Shown here piece after piece: positions 25,603-34,074 of a DNA stretch of 58,621 bases (within the stretch, counting starts at the first letter, position 1; every line of letters begins with the position of its first letter). The position numbers and the translations under genes were made by a program. The stretch is taken from positions 1 through 58,621 of the forward strand of contig NZ_BADK01000748.1 in assembly GCF_000333595.1 (NCBI RefSeq). The letters run 5' to 3'. Source of the DNA: Azospirillum sp. B506 (GTDB lineage: Bacteria; Pseudomonadota; Alphaproteobacteria; Azospirillales; Azospirillaceae). Below the pieces are notes generated by a model, which saw only the letters and a program-made list of their open reading frames with translations, was not told where the DNA came from and did not search any database.

Positions 25603-26829
25603 TCAGTTCGGTGCATGTTTCAGTGCGATCAGCAATGCGGGAATGCCGATGACCGCCGAGACCGGCATGACCGACCACGGTCCGGCATGATCGACGATCA
25701 CCCCTCCGACGAAGGCGCCGGCCGCAATGGCGCCGTTATAGGCGGACACGTAAAGCGAGGACGGCGCCTCGGGGCCGTTCAGATGGGCCGCCGCCTTGAA
25801 TACCCAGGTCTGCATAAGAACCGGCAGGGCGGTATAGGCGGCACCCCAGACCAGGAGAAGGGCAATGACAAGCCCGCGGTTCGTGCCGGCAAAGCCCAGT
25901 GCGGCGATGCTGGCGGTCAGGACGATCATCGTGACCAAGAGCGTCGGCCGGTATCCGCGCGCCATGATCGGCGCGATGCCGAAATTGCCCACCAGGCCCG
26001 CGGCGCCATAGGCCAGCAGCAGGCCGCCGATCCATGACGTCTCGAAGCCCGTGACCTGCTCAAGGAACGGCGCGATATAGGTGAAGGCAAGGAAATTCGT
26101 CATCATGATGAGTGCGGTCACATAGACCGCCGCGCGTAGGGGCGGTTCCCGCCATGCCTGTGCGACCGTGCTGTGCTTGCCGTCATGGCTCGCGGCGAGA
26201 TTGGGCAGGGTCAACCACATCGTGATGAAGACGGCGAGGGAAAGGATCGCGAGCGCGACGAAGACGATGCGCCAGCCGGCGTAATTGCCAAGGAAGGTTC
26301 CTGCGGGAATGCCGAGCACGGAGGCGAGCGCCAAGCCGCCATAGACCGCTGACGTGGCCCGAACGGCGTGCTTCCCGGGAACGATCCGCACCGCCATGCT
26401 GGCCGCCGTCGACCAGAAAATTCCGATGGCGGCGGCAACGGTCAGCCGGCTTGCCAGCAGCACGGCATAGGTCTGCGCGAAACAGGTCAGCACATTGCCG
26501 AACGTGCAGGCCAGGAGAAGGCTGAGCATCAGCCACTTGCGGTTCCAGCGGCGTGTCGCCGCCGTGAGCGGAGTTGCCGCAATCGCCACGAGCAAGGCAA
26601 ACCCCGTGACCAGGAACCCGGCCTGACCGAGCGACACGCCGACGCCATCCGCCATCTGAGGCAGGATGCCGATGGGCATCAGTTCAGTGCTGACGAAGGC
26701 GAATGTTCCGAGCGACAGGGCAACGACCGCGAGTTCTTCGGCCAGTGGCGAGCGCCGTTTGGTTTCTTCGATGAAGGCAGCCGCCGGGGCGGAGCCTCCA
26801 TGATGCTGATGAATGACGTTTTCAGTCAT
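25603..26829 (-). CDS. MFS exporter of the DHA1/SotB type
   Basis: 408 residues, about 12 membrane segments. Helix 1 reads FAFVSTELMPIGILPQMADG, the typical start of the SotB/YdhP/PbuE group of sugar or purine-ribonucleoside exporters. The block GIFWSTAASMAVRIVPGKH follows helix 4. The cytoplasmic N-terminus of about 30 residues has several His. It is divergent from a LysR gene, a classic inducible exporter pair. The substrate cannot be read from sequence. The stop lies just beyond the truncated SDR stub, so a rearrangement ended near here. Confidence 0.88.
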   Translation of the reverse strand: MTENVIHQHHGGSAPAAAFIEETKRRSPLAEELAVVALSLGTFAFVSTELMPIGILPQMADGVGVSLGQAGFLVTGFALLVAIAATPLTAATRRWNRKWLMLSLLLACTFGNVLTCFAQTYAVLLASRLTVAAAIGIFWSTAASMAVRIVPGKHAVRATSAVYGGLALASVLGIPAGTFLGNYAGWRIVFVALAILSLAVFITMWLTLPNLAASHDGKHSTVAQAWREPPLRAAVYVTALIMMTNFLAFTYIAPFLEQVTGFETSWIGGLLLAYGAAGLVGNFGIAPIMARGYRPTLLVTMIVLTASIAALGFAGTNRGLVIALLLVWGAAYTALPVLMQTWVFKAAAHLNGPEAPSSLYVSAYNGAIAAGAFVGGVIVDHAGPWSVMPVSAVIGIPALLIALKHAPN

Positions 26830-26908
26830 GCCAAATCTCCAGCTTTGGGGTTCGACGACGATGCCGGAGATCGATTGATGCGCATAACATCGATTTGTCG
26901 TTTAAATC

Positions 26909-26923
26909 ATGACTGCAAATCAT
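26909..26923. promoter_or_regulatory. LysR-type box between the exporter gene and LysR gene
   Basis: ATGACTGCAAATCAT has ATGA/TCAT arms and a T-N11-A core (26910-26922). AAATCAT occurs twice, at 26904 and 26917, thirteen bases apart. It lies in the divergent spacer. Confidence 0.5.
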
Positions 26924-26966
26924 ATATTGCCCGATGAGGCAAAGCGGGACGTCCGGAGTGTCGGGG

Positions 26967-27887
26967 ATGAATTTCGATGGTCGTATCCTGTCCGGCGTCG
27001 GCGTGCTGGCCGCTGTCGTCGAAAGAGGAACGTTCGCGGCTGCAAGCGAGATGCTCGGTCTCACCCCGTCCGGGGTCAGTCGCTCGATTTCGCGGCTGGA
27101 GACCCGGCTGGGTATCCGGCTTTTCGACAGGACGACCCGATCGCTGCACCTGACCGATGAAGGCGCGCGCTTCTATGAAGCCGTGGTTATGCATCTGGAA
27201 GGCATCGAAGAAGCTGCTGGCGCTGCATCGGGGGCTGCCAGTTCGGTGCGCGGCCGTTTGCGGGTCAATGTCGATCCGTTCTTTTCCGGGCTGGTGCTGG
27301 CACCGCATCTGCCCGGTTTCACAGAGCGTTATCCCGAGCTTCAGATCGAAATTCACACCCGCGACGATGTCGGCGATCTGGTCTCGGAAGGCATGGACAT
27401 CGCCGTCCGCTTCGGGCCGCAGCCTCCGTCGTCGCTGATTTCACGGCTCCTGCTGGAGACGCGCATCCTGACGGTGGCGGCGCCTTCTTATCTCGCGGCC
27501 CACGGCAAGCCGAAAAGGCCGGAGGATCTCTGTGATCACGCCTGCATCCAGTTCCGCAATCCCCTGACGGGACGGCCATTCGAGTGGGAATTCCGGCGCG
27601 GCGAACAGATCCTGCCTGTCCCGACGACAGGGCCGCTCCTGCTGACCGATGTCAACACAATGCTGCAGGCCTGTCTTGCAGGAGCCGGCGTGGCACAGGT
27701 CATGTCCCTGGGCAGCCGGCACTGGATCGCAAGCGGTGCGCTGATCGATCTCTTTCCAGACTGGCCCGACGAGACCTTTCCGCTTCACGCTATCCAACCG
27801 TCCCGCCGCCACCCGGCGGCCAAAGTTCGTGCCTTCCTGGATTTCTGCGCTGAGCTCGCGAGGAGTGGAGCGCCTGACGGGCGTTAG
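26967..27887 (+). CDS. LysR-family regulator of the divergent MFS exporter
   Basis: 306 residues from the ATG at 26967, with CCGGAG upstream. Helix-turn-helix region: RGTFAAASEMLGLTPSGVSR then SISRLETRLGIRLFDRTTRS. Effector domain: RLRVNVDPFFSGLVLAPHLP and VSEGMDIAVRFGPQPPSSL, of the CrgA-like type. The stop codon TAG lies inside the outer part of the IS4-type terminal repeat, so the last residues (DGR) may come from the insertion. The protein still has normal length. It likely controls the exporter at 25603. Confidence 0.85.
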   Translation: MNFDGRILSGVGVLAAVVERGTFAAASEMLGLTPSGVSRSISRLETRLGIRLFDRTTRSLHLTDEGARFYEAVVMHLEGIEEAAGAASGAASSVRGRLRVNVDPFFSGLVLAPHLPGFTERYPELQIEIHTRDDVGDLVSEGMDIAVRFGPQPPSSLISRLLLETRILTVAAPSYLAAHGKPKRPEDLCDHACIQFRNPLTGRPFEWEFRRGEQILPVPTTGPLLLTDVNTMLQACLAGAGVAQVMSLGSRHWIASGALIDLFPDWPDETFPLHAIQPSRRHPAAKVRAFLDFCAELARSGAPDGR

Positions 27888-27890
27888 CCC

Positions 27891-27917
27891 CAATACCGTG
27901 TCGTTAAGCCTGCCCGC
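27891..27917 (+). repeat. Left inverted repeat of the IS4-type element
   Basis: 27 bases identical to the inverse of 28664-28690. It directly follows the LysR stop codon region. Confidence 0.85.
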
Positions 27918-27956
27918 CCGTTGAAGGTCGCAGATCATGGTCTGCGGAGGGCGGTG

Positions 27957-28662
27957 TCATGGCGCGGACAGTGTCGGCGTTGCCTCGAGGGCTTGCCTAG
28001 CCCGGATCATCAGGTGGCGCAATGCGAAGTGGACAAGCAGCAGCCCATAGACCTCCTGCTCAACCAGATCGGCTCGGCGCGAGCGCAGCATCAACCGGCG
28101 GCCGGGCAGCGTCACCTTGATCTCGGCGAAGAGGACTTCCGCCTCCCAGCGCTCTTGGTACAGCGCGGCCAACCCGCCGGCGGGTGCGGTGGTGGGATCA
28201 AGCAATGCGGCGATCAGCCGATACACGGGCTCAGCCGCCGGCACACCGTCGAGCCGGTAGTCGATGACCCGAACCAGCACGCCTCCTTCCCGGCGGCGGC
28301 GATGCGCGGGCGAGACATACAGGTGGCTCAAGCAGGAGCCGTCCGGCAGCACCGTCTCGCACGCGAACACCTGATTGGCTCGCAGACGCCACAGCAGATC
28401 GGCGTTGGTGGCACAGGCCGCCCGCCACAGCCCGAAACCGACGAAGCCGCGGTCGGCCAGGCACAGCATGCCTGGCTGGAGCCGATCGAGCAGACGCCCG
28501 GCCAGCGTCGTCTCCGCCACGGTGTAGGCGTCGAACGCGGCGGCAAAGATCGCGTGGGTGCCGGTCTCCGCCAGGGCCAGCAGGCCGCAGCTGGGGAAGG
28601 CGCTTTGGCCGCGTGACGCCGCCGGTCGACCGAAGCGCGTGTCGATCTCGGCCGTGTCCGGC
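27957..28662 (-). pseudogene. IS4-family transposase, N-terminus missing
   Basis: The frame runs from the right repeat: LPDTAEIDTRFGRPAAS, GQSAFPSCGLLALAETGTHA, MLCLADRGFVGFGLW (second catalytic Asp), and YQERWEAEVLFAEIK, an exact Y-x2-R-x3-E-x6-K signature with the catalytic Glu. The first catalytic Asp and roughly 180 N-terminal residues of the family are absent. No usable start codon is seen before the ATG at 28520. The gene is dead. Confidence 0.85.
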
Positions 28663-28663
28663 A

Positions 28664-28690
28664 GCGGGCAGGCTTAACGACACGGTATTG
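28664..28690 (-). repeat. Right inverted repeat of the IS4-type element
   Basis: 27 bases, perfect inverse of 27891-27917. It leads straight into mid-gene transposase sequence, which shows an internal deletion. Confidence 0.85.
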
Positions 28691-28693
28691 CGG

Positions 28694-29518
28694 CTAGACG
28701 CCCTTAGTGCTCTCTGTGTCGCATGGAAAGGGAGATTCCAGTTTCTGACAGAATTCCTTCAGCTTTTCATTCGGAACCATGAAGAAATCCCAGTACGCAA
28801 CATGGTCGCAGATAGATTCCCACTCATCTATATTCGGAATATGAATAGAAAATATATCAGTTATGCTGTATCCAATTGATTTTGATATATTAAATATATC
28901 AGATTTTTTATAACCATATCTACTATAACCATTCCATCCATATTCTATACTTAATATTGGTCTAAATTTTTTTATAGAATCGATCCCTCCTTTGATACAA
29001 TCAATCTCCCCTCCTTCTATATCTATCTTTATATAAGAAACTCCCTCAAGATTTGTTGTATAATTATCAAGACATCTGACATCGACTTGCACTTGCTCAG
29101 GGTCGGCTCGCTCTGGATAAATATACTCTTTCCTTTTCAGCCCGCTCTCCTCAGGCGTGCCACGCGCAACAGTAAATTCTGAAACACCGTTGTAGTTTGA
29201 CAAAGCAACATTGTGACATTCAAACCAGGAGTAAGGCTTCAGCTTTTCGCTCGTGATCCTCCAAAAATAGTCAAGAGGCTCGAAAGCGATTACGCGGCCG
29301 GATTCCCCAACAATATCCACGAAATGCTGCGAATGCCTGCCGCTGTGCGCGCCGACATCTATTATTATGTCGCCTCTTTTTAAGAATCTACGATAGCTTT
29401 TTTCAAGAATGTACTCATAATCTATGTGCATCCCATATATATCTTTGAGACGGTTGATGAATAGTCCTTGCTGGTACAAGTACTCAGCCCTCTTTTTGTC
29501 TTCTGCGTTATTATTCAC
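28694..29518 (-). CDS. FkbM-family methyltransferase
   Basis: 274 residues. SAM-binding motif DIIIDVGAHSGRHSQHFVD at about 49-67, then VIAFEPLDYF and YIKIDIEGGEIDCI, the FkbM signatures. Such enzymes O-methylate sugars or other small groups in surface glycans and natural products. The DNA is much more AT-rich than the flanks, with rare codons such as ATA and TTA, pointing to recent transfer. The ATG overlaps the end of the large glycosyltransferase gene at 29511 by eight bases. The stop codon lies in the outer repeat of the IS4 element, so the C-terminal few residues (TKGV) may be altered by the insertion. Confidence 0.88.
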   Translation of the reverse strand: MNNNAEDKKRAEYLYQQGLFINRLKDIYGMHIDYEYILEKSYRRFLKRGDIIIDVGAHSGRHSQHFVDIVGESGRVIAFEPLDYFWRITSEKLKPYSWFECHNVALSNYNGVSEFTVARGTPEESGLKRKEYIYPERADPEQVQVDVRCLDNYTTNLEGVSYIKIDIEGGEIDCIKGGIDSIKKFRPILSIEYGWNGYSRYGYKKSDIFNISKSIGYSITDIFSIHIPNIDEWESICDHVAYWDFFMVPNEKLKEFCQKLESPFPCDTESTKGV

Positions 29519-32381
29519 AGTATATCATCTCCAGCTCTGGGTTGATGTAGCTGACAGCCGTGGCAATGTTACTCGTAGTATGGATGACAGTATCACATGA
29601 TGCCAAAAGGAATGTATCTATGATTACTTCCTCTGCCATGCGGATCGACCAACTCTTGGAATCGGCGGCTGTCAAGTGCTGAATCTGGTGCCCTTCAGCC
29701 ATTTGCTCTGTCAGGGATAGCTTGTTAAAACGCTCATCATCTTTAAGAGTTGTGCGCTTTACGTCGTTACGGAAGCAAACTCGATCCCCAAAGATTTCCT
29801 TGAAGCGATGAGTGATGGACTCCTGGTCTGTCGCAAGGAAGACAACATAGTTTTCATGCCCAAGTTTAGATATTTTCATCAATATATGATGAATATAAAG
29901 ATCCACAGTCGGCATACGAGCTCCTGGCTGCTCAATGCCGTGAGATGGATGTCGGACATGAGCGCCGATACAATATTTACCATTCATTTTTGTTCTTCTG
30001 AAAAATTCAATTTCTGTCCTAAGATTTTCCCTAAGAGAAACGTGTTTCCTGAGAAAGTTATTGTACCATTTCCGCCACTTCTTGAAATCATCTTTCTTAT
30101 AAAGCTTATATGCATGCACATACGTCAGAAGAGGCTCATTTTTCTCATTGTAATCATCATAGTATATAACGTCATTTTCCAGAAAATCCCGATCATTGTA
30201 GGCTTCTTCAGGCAGATCTATCTCATGGAGGGGATTGAATAGCTTCAGCCACAAATTCCCATCCTCAGGTCGTCCATAGCAGAAGCTTTGAAACTTGGAG
30301 GACTTTCTGTATTCCTGAATTCGATCAATTCGCCAGTCAGGGATCAGGTACTCCACTTCATCTCGGCCGATATTCCAAACCAGATGAGATATGAAAGTAT
30401 TGAAAACTGAAAGAAAGCCACCATCATGCCCAGGCACAACAATTCTTTGACGATCCTGTACACTGGAACGCCTCATCTTCTTCAGATCGGAAAATTTCCT
30501 GTACAAGCTCAAAGAATTTGTTTCCAGGTAATTTTTCTCAATGGAGTTCCTTTTCCCAAAAAAGACATCTTTGGGCTGAACTGCCGTCGAATAATTTTCC
30601 TTAAGATTCTCTATTGAGAATTGAGATGCCCACTTTTTACGCTCCGTAGACTTCAAATAATACTTTTGGAAATTGGTGTAGACATCAGAAAGAGCCTTCT
30701 GAACATCCAAAATATTGCAATCATATTGGAGTCCAATATTTTGTCCATCGATGGACTCGTACAGCGCTGGCTCAGGAATGTCTGATGGGATGCTGATCGC
30801 CATGCCGCTTTCGCATATGGCTTTATGCGCGCTGTTGTTTGAGAGTATGACCGGCATCCCAGCCGCCAGTGCCTGGCGTGGTGGAATCGAATATCCTTCG
30901 CCTTTTGAAATCTGCACAAAGCAGTCAAAAGACGCGAAAAGGCGCAGGAACTCGAAATCAGACAGGTTCCCACAGCTAAGTATGATGTTTTCCACTCCCA
31001 GAGTACTGATGTACTTGGAGAGCTCCTCATAGTGATTGTTGAAATTAACGTTGCTATGGATGATCAGCTGCACATCCTCCGCAGTTTTGAATTCACTGTG
31101 GAATGCGTCGATCAAGAGCTTTATGTTCTTGCGCTGTCCATATCCCGCGATACAGCCAAACAGAAACTGCCCGCTGCGGGCACGATTGGCGGTGCGGAAG
31201 CGACGAAGATGTTGGAACTCCCGTAGATCCAGCGCAAGCGGGAGTGTAAAGACCGGAACAGCCACACCGGAATTTTGAAGGACTTCAACGAGGTTTTCAC
31301 TGGGGACAAGAGCGGCGTCAAAATTTTCGTTAAGAATATTGACCCACTTTACCGGGATATAGCTTGAATCAAAAACAACGTACGCATAACGAACGGTGCT
31401 CGGCGGGACACGCTTAAAGTTGGTGTCGCCTTTCCCATTCCAGAGGACGTCTGTAAACACGGATACATCAGATGGCCGTGGTTCCGCTCCGTCCTGCACG
31501 ATATCAGCAAGCATGCTGTCATCTGTCTGATATACGTCGCTCTCATTTTTGCGAGTGTCAATTACCTGAAGTTCAATTCTATCTTTGAGACAGCGATAAA
31601 ATGCAAAAGAATGCATTCCAATGCCGTTGCTCATCGTCAGTTTCCCGACAATGCTCACAGGAACTGGCTTTTCAACATAGTCTTTGATTTTGTTGATATC
31701 GCGAATACCAGAAATTGGGAATCTGATATTCATAACGTTTTCTTTTTCCGATGAAACATCAAACGGGAAAAAATCACCATCGAGCGAGTTAGAAGAAATT
31801 GAGAGATTAAATTCACCGAAATTGGAATCAATTTGCATGATTCCATTTGAGTGCTTCTTGTGTTCTGTATTTGTGAATGCGCTTCTTTTGCAGACCGAAC
31901 CTCTTACATGCACAGTTTTCATCGGGTTGTCAAGATTGATGGCCCATCCGGACAGCTTTCCCTGATAATATCCACTCAAGGAAATTGCGAATGACTGCTC
32001 AGGAGATCGCAAAATAGAAAAACCGCTATTCCCACGCACTCGAATATTATCCGCCTTATGAGCAAGATAATTTAAGCATTCGGAGATATCTGCCCCCGAG
32101 AGCATATTTTCGAGAAACTTATTCCAACGGGGTGATTTGGTTATTGTCCCTCTGCTGCCATTCAAAAGTATTGCTACAACTTCGCAATGCTTGCGACGTT
32201 TCAGAAAAAACTCTTCTGAACTTGCCAGCAGGAGTATAAGATTTTCACTTGAAAGACCATTCGCCATTGCAACGGAGTAGTCTCTCAATCCAGTCGGGTC
32301 AACATGCCGTCCGAGAATGTTGGTGTATGCGTCAGATACTTCTTTCTCGAAGTTCGCTACTGAAGCAGTTTCTTTGCGCAT
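29511..32381 (-). CDS. Large multidomain glycosyltransferase: DUF4214, beta domain, GT4 and fucosyltransferase-like
   Basis: 956 residues from the ATG at 32381, with ACAGGAAA upstream; a GTG at 32477 would add 32 residues. Domains in order: a DUF4214-like helical unit (about 12-55, DAYTNILGRHVDPTGLRDYS); a beta-rich region (about 135-205, LSGYYQGKLSGWAINLDNP); a GT4-type part (about 240-590) with FGCIAGYGQRKNIKLLIDAF and VQISKGEGYSIPPRQALAAG; and a C-terminal part (about 640-956) with YCIGAHVRHPSH and VVFLATDQESITHRFKEIFG, resembling NodZ/GT23 fucosyltransferases. Two transferase units in one chain suggest stepwise addition of two sugars. The gene is AT-rich like its neighbour. The C-terminal family call is tentative. 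Confidence 0.75.
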   Translation of the reverse strand: MRKETASVANFEKEVSDAYTNILGRHVDPTGLRDYSVAMANGLSSENLILLLASSEEFFLKRRKHCEVVAILLNGSRGTITKSPRWNKFLENMLSGADISECLNYLAHKADNIRVRGNSGFSILRSPEQSFAISLSGYYQGKLSGWAINLDNPMKTVHVRGSVCKRSAFTNTEHKKHSNGIMQIDSNFGEFNLSISSNSLDGDFFPFDVSSEKENVMNIRFPISGIRDINKIKDYVEKPVPVSIVGKLTMSNGIGMHSFAFYRCLKDRIELQVIDTRKNESDVYQTDDSMLADIVQDGAEPRPSDVSVFTDVLWNGKGDTNFKRVPPSTVRYAYVVFDSSYIPVKWVNILNENFDAALVPSENLVEVLQNSGVAVPVFTLPLALDLREFQHLRRFRTANRARSGQFLFGCIAGYGQRKNIKLLIDAFHSEFKTAEDVQLIIHSNVNFNNHYEELSKYISTLGVENIILSCGNLSDFEFLRLFASFDCFVQISKGEGYSIPPRQALAAGMPVILSNNSAHKAICESGMAISIPSDIPEPALYESIDGQNIGLQYDCNILDVQKALSDVYTNFQKYYLKSTERKKWASQFSIENLKENYSTAVQPKDVFFGKRNSIEKNYLETNSLSLYRKFSDLKKMRRSSVQDRQRIVVPGHDGGFLSVFNTFISHLVWNIGRDEVEYLIPDWRIDRIQEYRKSSKFQSFCYGRPEDGNLWLKLFNPLHEIDLPEEAYNDRDFLENDVIYYDDYNEKNEPLLTYVHAYKLYKKDDFKKWRKWYNNFLRKHVSLRENLRTEIEFFRRTKMNGKYCIGAHVRHPSHGIEQPGARMPTVDLYIHHILMKISKLGHENYVVFLATDQESITHRFKEIFGDRVCFRNDVKRTTLKDDERFNKLSLTEQMAEGHQIQHLTAADSKSWSIRMAEEVIIDTFLLASCDTVIHTTSNIATAVSYINPELEMIYCE

Positions 32382-32483
32382 TTTCCTGTCTTCCCAAGGA
32401 CGACTTTTGACTAATGATTGATTGCAGAGCGGGACTGTGTGATGCTTTGTGTCAAGAATTACACAAACCCTAAACACAAAACT

Positions 32484-33956
32484 CTAGAGGGCTTCCTCTG
32501 TCGTTTGGTGATGGGTTAATGCTGTCCGTCCGTATGCATCATCCAATCGTATTATATCGTCTTCGCCGAGATATCCGCCAGTCTGAATTTCGATCAGATG
32601 CAGCGGCACTTTGCCGGGGTTTTCCAGCCTGTGAGGGGTCCCCATCGGGATATAGACGGATTGATCCTCGTAGAAGAAGAGACGCTCTTCTCCCCGGGTC
32701 ACCAGGGCGGTTCCCTGTACGACGATCCAGTGTTCCGCCCGGTGATGGTGCAGTTGCAGCGACAATCGCTCGCCCGGATTGACGACGATCCGCTTGACCT
32801 GGAACCGCTTGCCCCGGTCGACGCCGCGATAGGAGCCCCACGGCCGGTGGACCGTGGTGTGACAAGCGTGTTCGGGCCGTTCTTCGACCTTGAGACGTTC
32901 GGCGATCTGCTTCACATCCTGCGCATGGGCGCGGTCGGTGACGAGAACGGCGTCGTCGGTCTCAATCACGACGATGTTATCCAGGCCAGCCACGGCAACC
33001 AAGCGGTGGTCTGACCGTACATAAGTGTCGCGTGTATTGTGCAGGATGACGTCGCCTTGGGTCACATTGCCCGACGCATCCCGATTGCCGATGTCCCACA
33101 GAGCGGACCATGCGCCGACGTCGTTCCAGCCCATGCTGACCGGGACGACCGCAGCCCGCCCGGTCTTTTCCATCACCGCGTAATCGATGGAATCCGACGG
33201 GGAGGCGTCAAAGGCTGCGGAAGCAAGCCGGCAGAACATCAGGTCGCGTTCCGCCTGGGACAGGGCGGCGCGACAGGCTGCGACCATGGCGGGGGTGTGG
33301 CGTTCCAGCTCCGCCAGATAGGCGGCGGCGGAAAACAGGAAGATGCCACTGTTCCAGAGATAGGATCCGTCCTCAAGATAGGAGGTTGCGGTCGGTTGGT
33401 CGGGCTTCTCGACGAAACGCTCGACGGCACAGACACCGTCATGCCCCTCCAGTGCTGCGCCGGCCTTGATATAGCCATATCCGGTTTCTGCGTGTTCCGG
33501 TGTGATGCCGAAGGTCACCAGTGCTCCATCCGCGGCGGCGCCGGCCGCCCGGCTCACTGCCTCAAGAAAGCGCTCCGGATAGACGATGACGTGATCGGAC
33601 GGCATCACCAGCATCAGCGCATCCTTGTCCGTTTCCAGAAGCTTGAGGGCTGCGACGCAGGCGGCCGGGGCGGTGTTACGGCCGACCGGCTCCAGGATGA
33701 TCTCGGCCGGCTGGCAGGCCCGCGCACGCAGCTGCTCCGCCACGATGAAACGGTGCTCCTCGTTGCAGATGACGAAGGGCCTTGCGAAGCGTTTGTCGAC
33801 GATGCGAAGAACGGTTTCCTGCATCATCGTCAATTCGCTTGCCAAAGGCAGGAACTGCTTCGGATACAGCGACCGCGACAGCGGCCACAGCCGGCTTCCC
33901 GAACCGCCGGACAGGATGACGGGTGTGATCGTTCCCTCGACGCCTTTGGACTTCAT
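32484..33956 (-). CDS. manC: Bifunctional mannose-1-phosphate guanylyltransferase/mannose-6-phosphate isomerase
   Basis: 490 residues, AlgA/XanB/ManC type. The nucleotidyltransferase part starts with VILSGGSGSRLWPLSRSLYP (GTP-binding, catalytic Arg), has FVEKPD and MPSDHVI. The C-terminal cupin isomerase part has PWGSYRGVD, QLHHHRAEHWIVVQGTA and IPMGTPHRLEN, with the metal-binding His and Glu. It makes GDP-mannose, the precursor of GDP-fucose, GDP-rhamnose and related sugars for the island's transferases. It precedes the AT-rich fusion gene, whose likely ATG is about 100 bases downstream. High GC again, so the base composition changes sharply here. Confidence 0.93.
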   Translation of the reverse strand: MKSKGVEGTITPVILSGGSGSRLWPLSRSLYPKQFLPLASELTMMQETVLRIVDKRFARPFVICNEEHRFIVAEQLRARACQPAEIILEPVGRNTAPAACVAALKLLETDKDALMLVMPSDHVIVYPERFLEAVSRAAGAAADGALVTFGITPEHAETGYGYIKAGAALEGHDGVCAVERFVEKPDQPTATSYLEDGSYLWNSGIFLFSAAAYLAELERHTPAMVAACRAALSQAERDLMFCRLASAAFDASPSDSIDYAVMEKTGRAAVVPVSMGWNDVGAWSALWDIGNRDASGNVTQGDVILHNTRDTYVRSDHRLVAVAGLDNIVVIETDDAVLVTDRAHAQDVKQIAERLKVEERPEHACHTTVHRPWGSYRGVDRGKRFQVKRIVVNPGERLSLQLHHHRAEHWIVVQGTALVTRGEERLFFYEDQSVYIPMGTPHRLENPGKVPLHLIEIQTGGYLGEDDIIRLDDAYGRTALTHHQTTEEAL

Positions 33957-34074
33957 GACGTTCCCCTGACTTTGCAGCCTGGCCGGCCCGAAGGCCGGCC
34001 GTTCCCCATCCAGGCTTTTTGGCTTTTGCCGTGTGCTTCGTGCTTCAAGCGAGTCCGCTTGAGCCGATCACATC

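Larger units (their letters stand above)
27879..28703. mobile_element. IS4-family element lacking the 5' part of its transposase gene
   Basis: An 825-base element bounded by inverted repeats. The inner 27 bases (27891-27917 and 28664-28690) are identical in inverse orientation, beginning CAATACCGTGTCGTTAAG. The repeats extend outward as GGGCGT(C)TAGCC with one base gap and one mismatch. The inside carries only the C-terminal two thirds of an IS4-type transposase on the minus strand. Because the N-terminus is replaced by the terminal repeat, the copy cannot move alone but could be moved by a full relative. No target-site duplication is clear. Confidence 0.85.

Noticed and set aside
29808-30242. 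144-residue plus-strand ORF in the AT-rich block
   Set aside because: Unusual composition with no family likeness; it is antisense to a strong glycosyltransferase frame.
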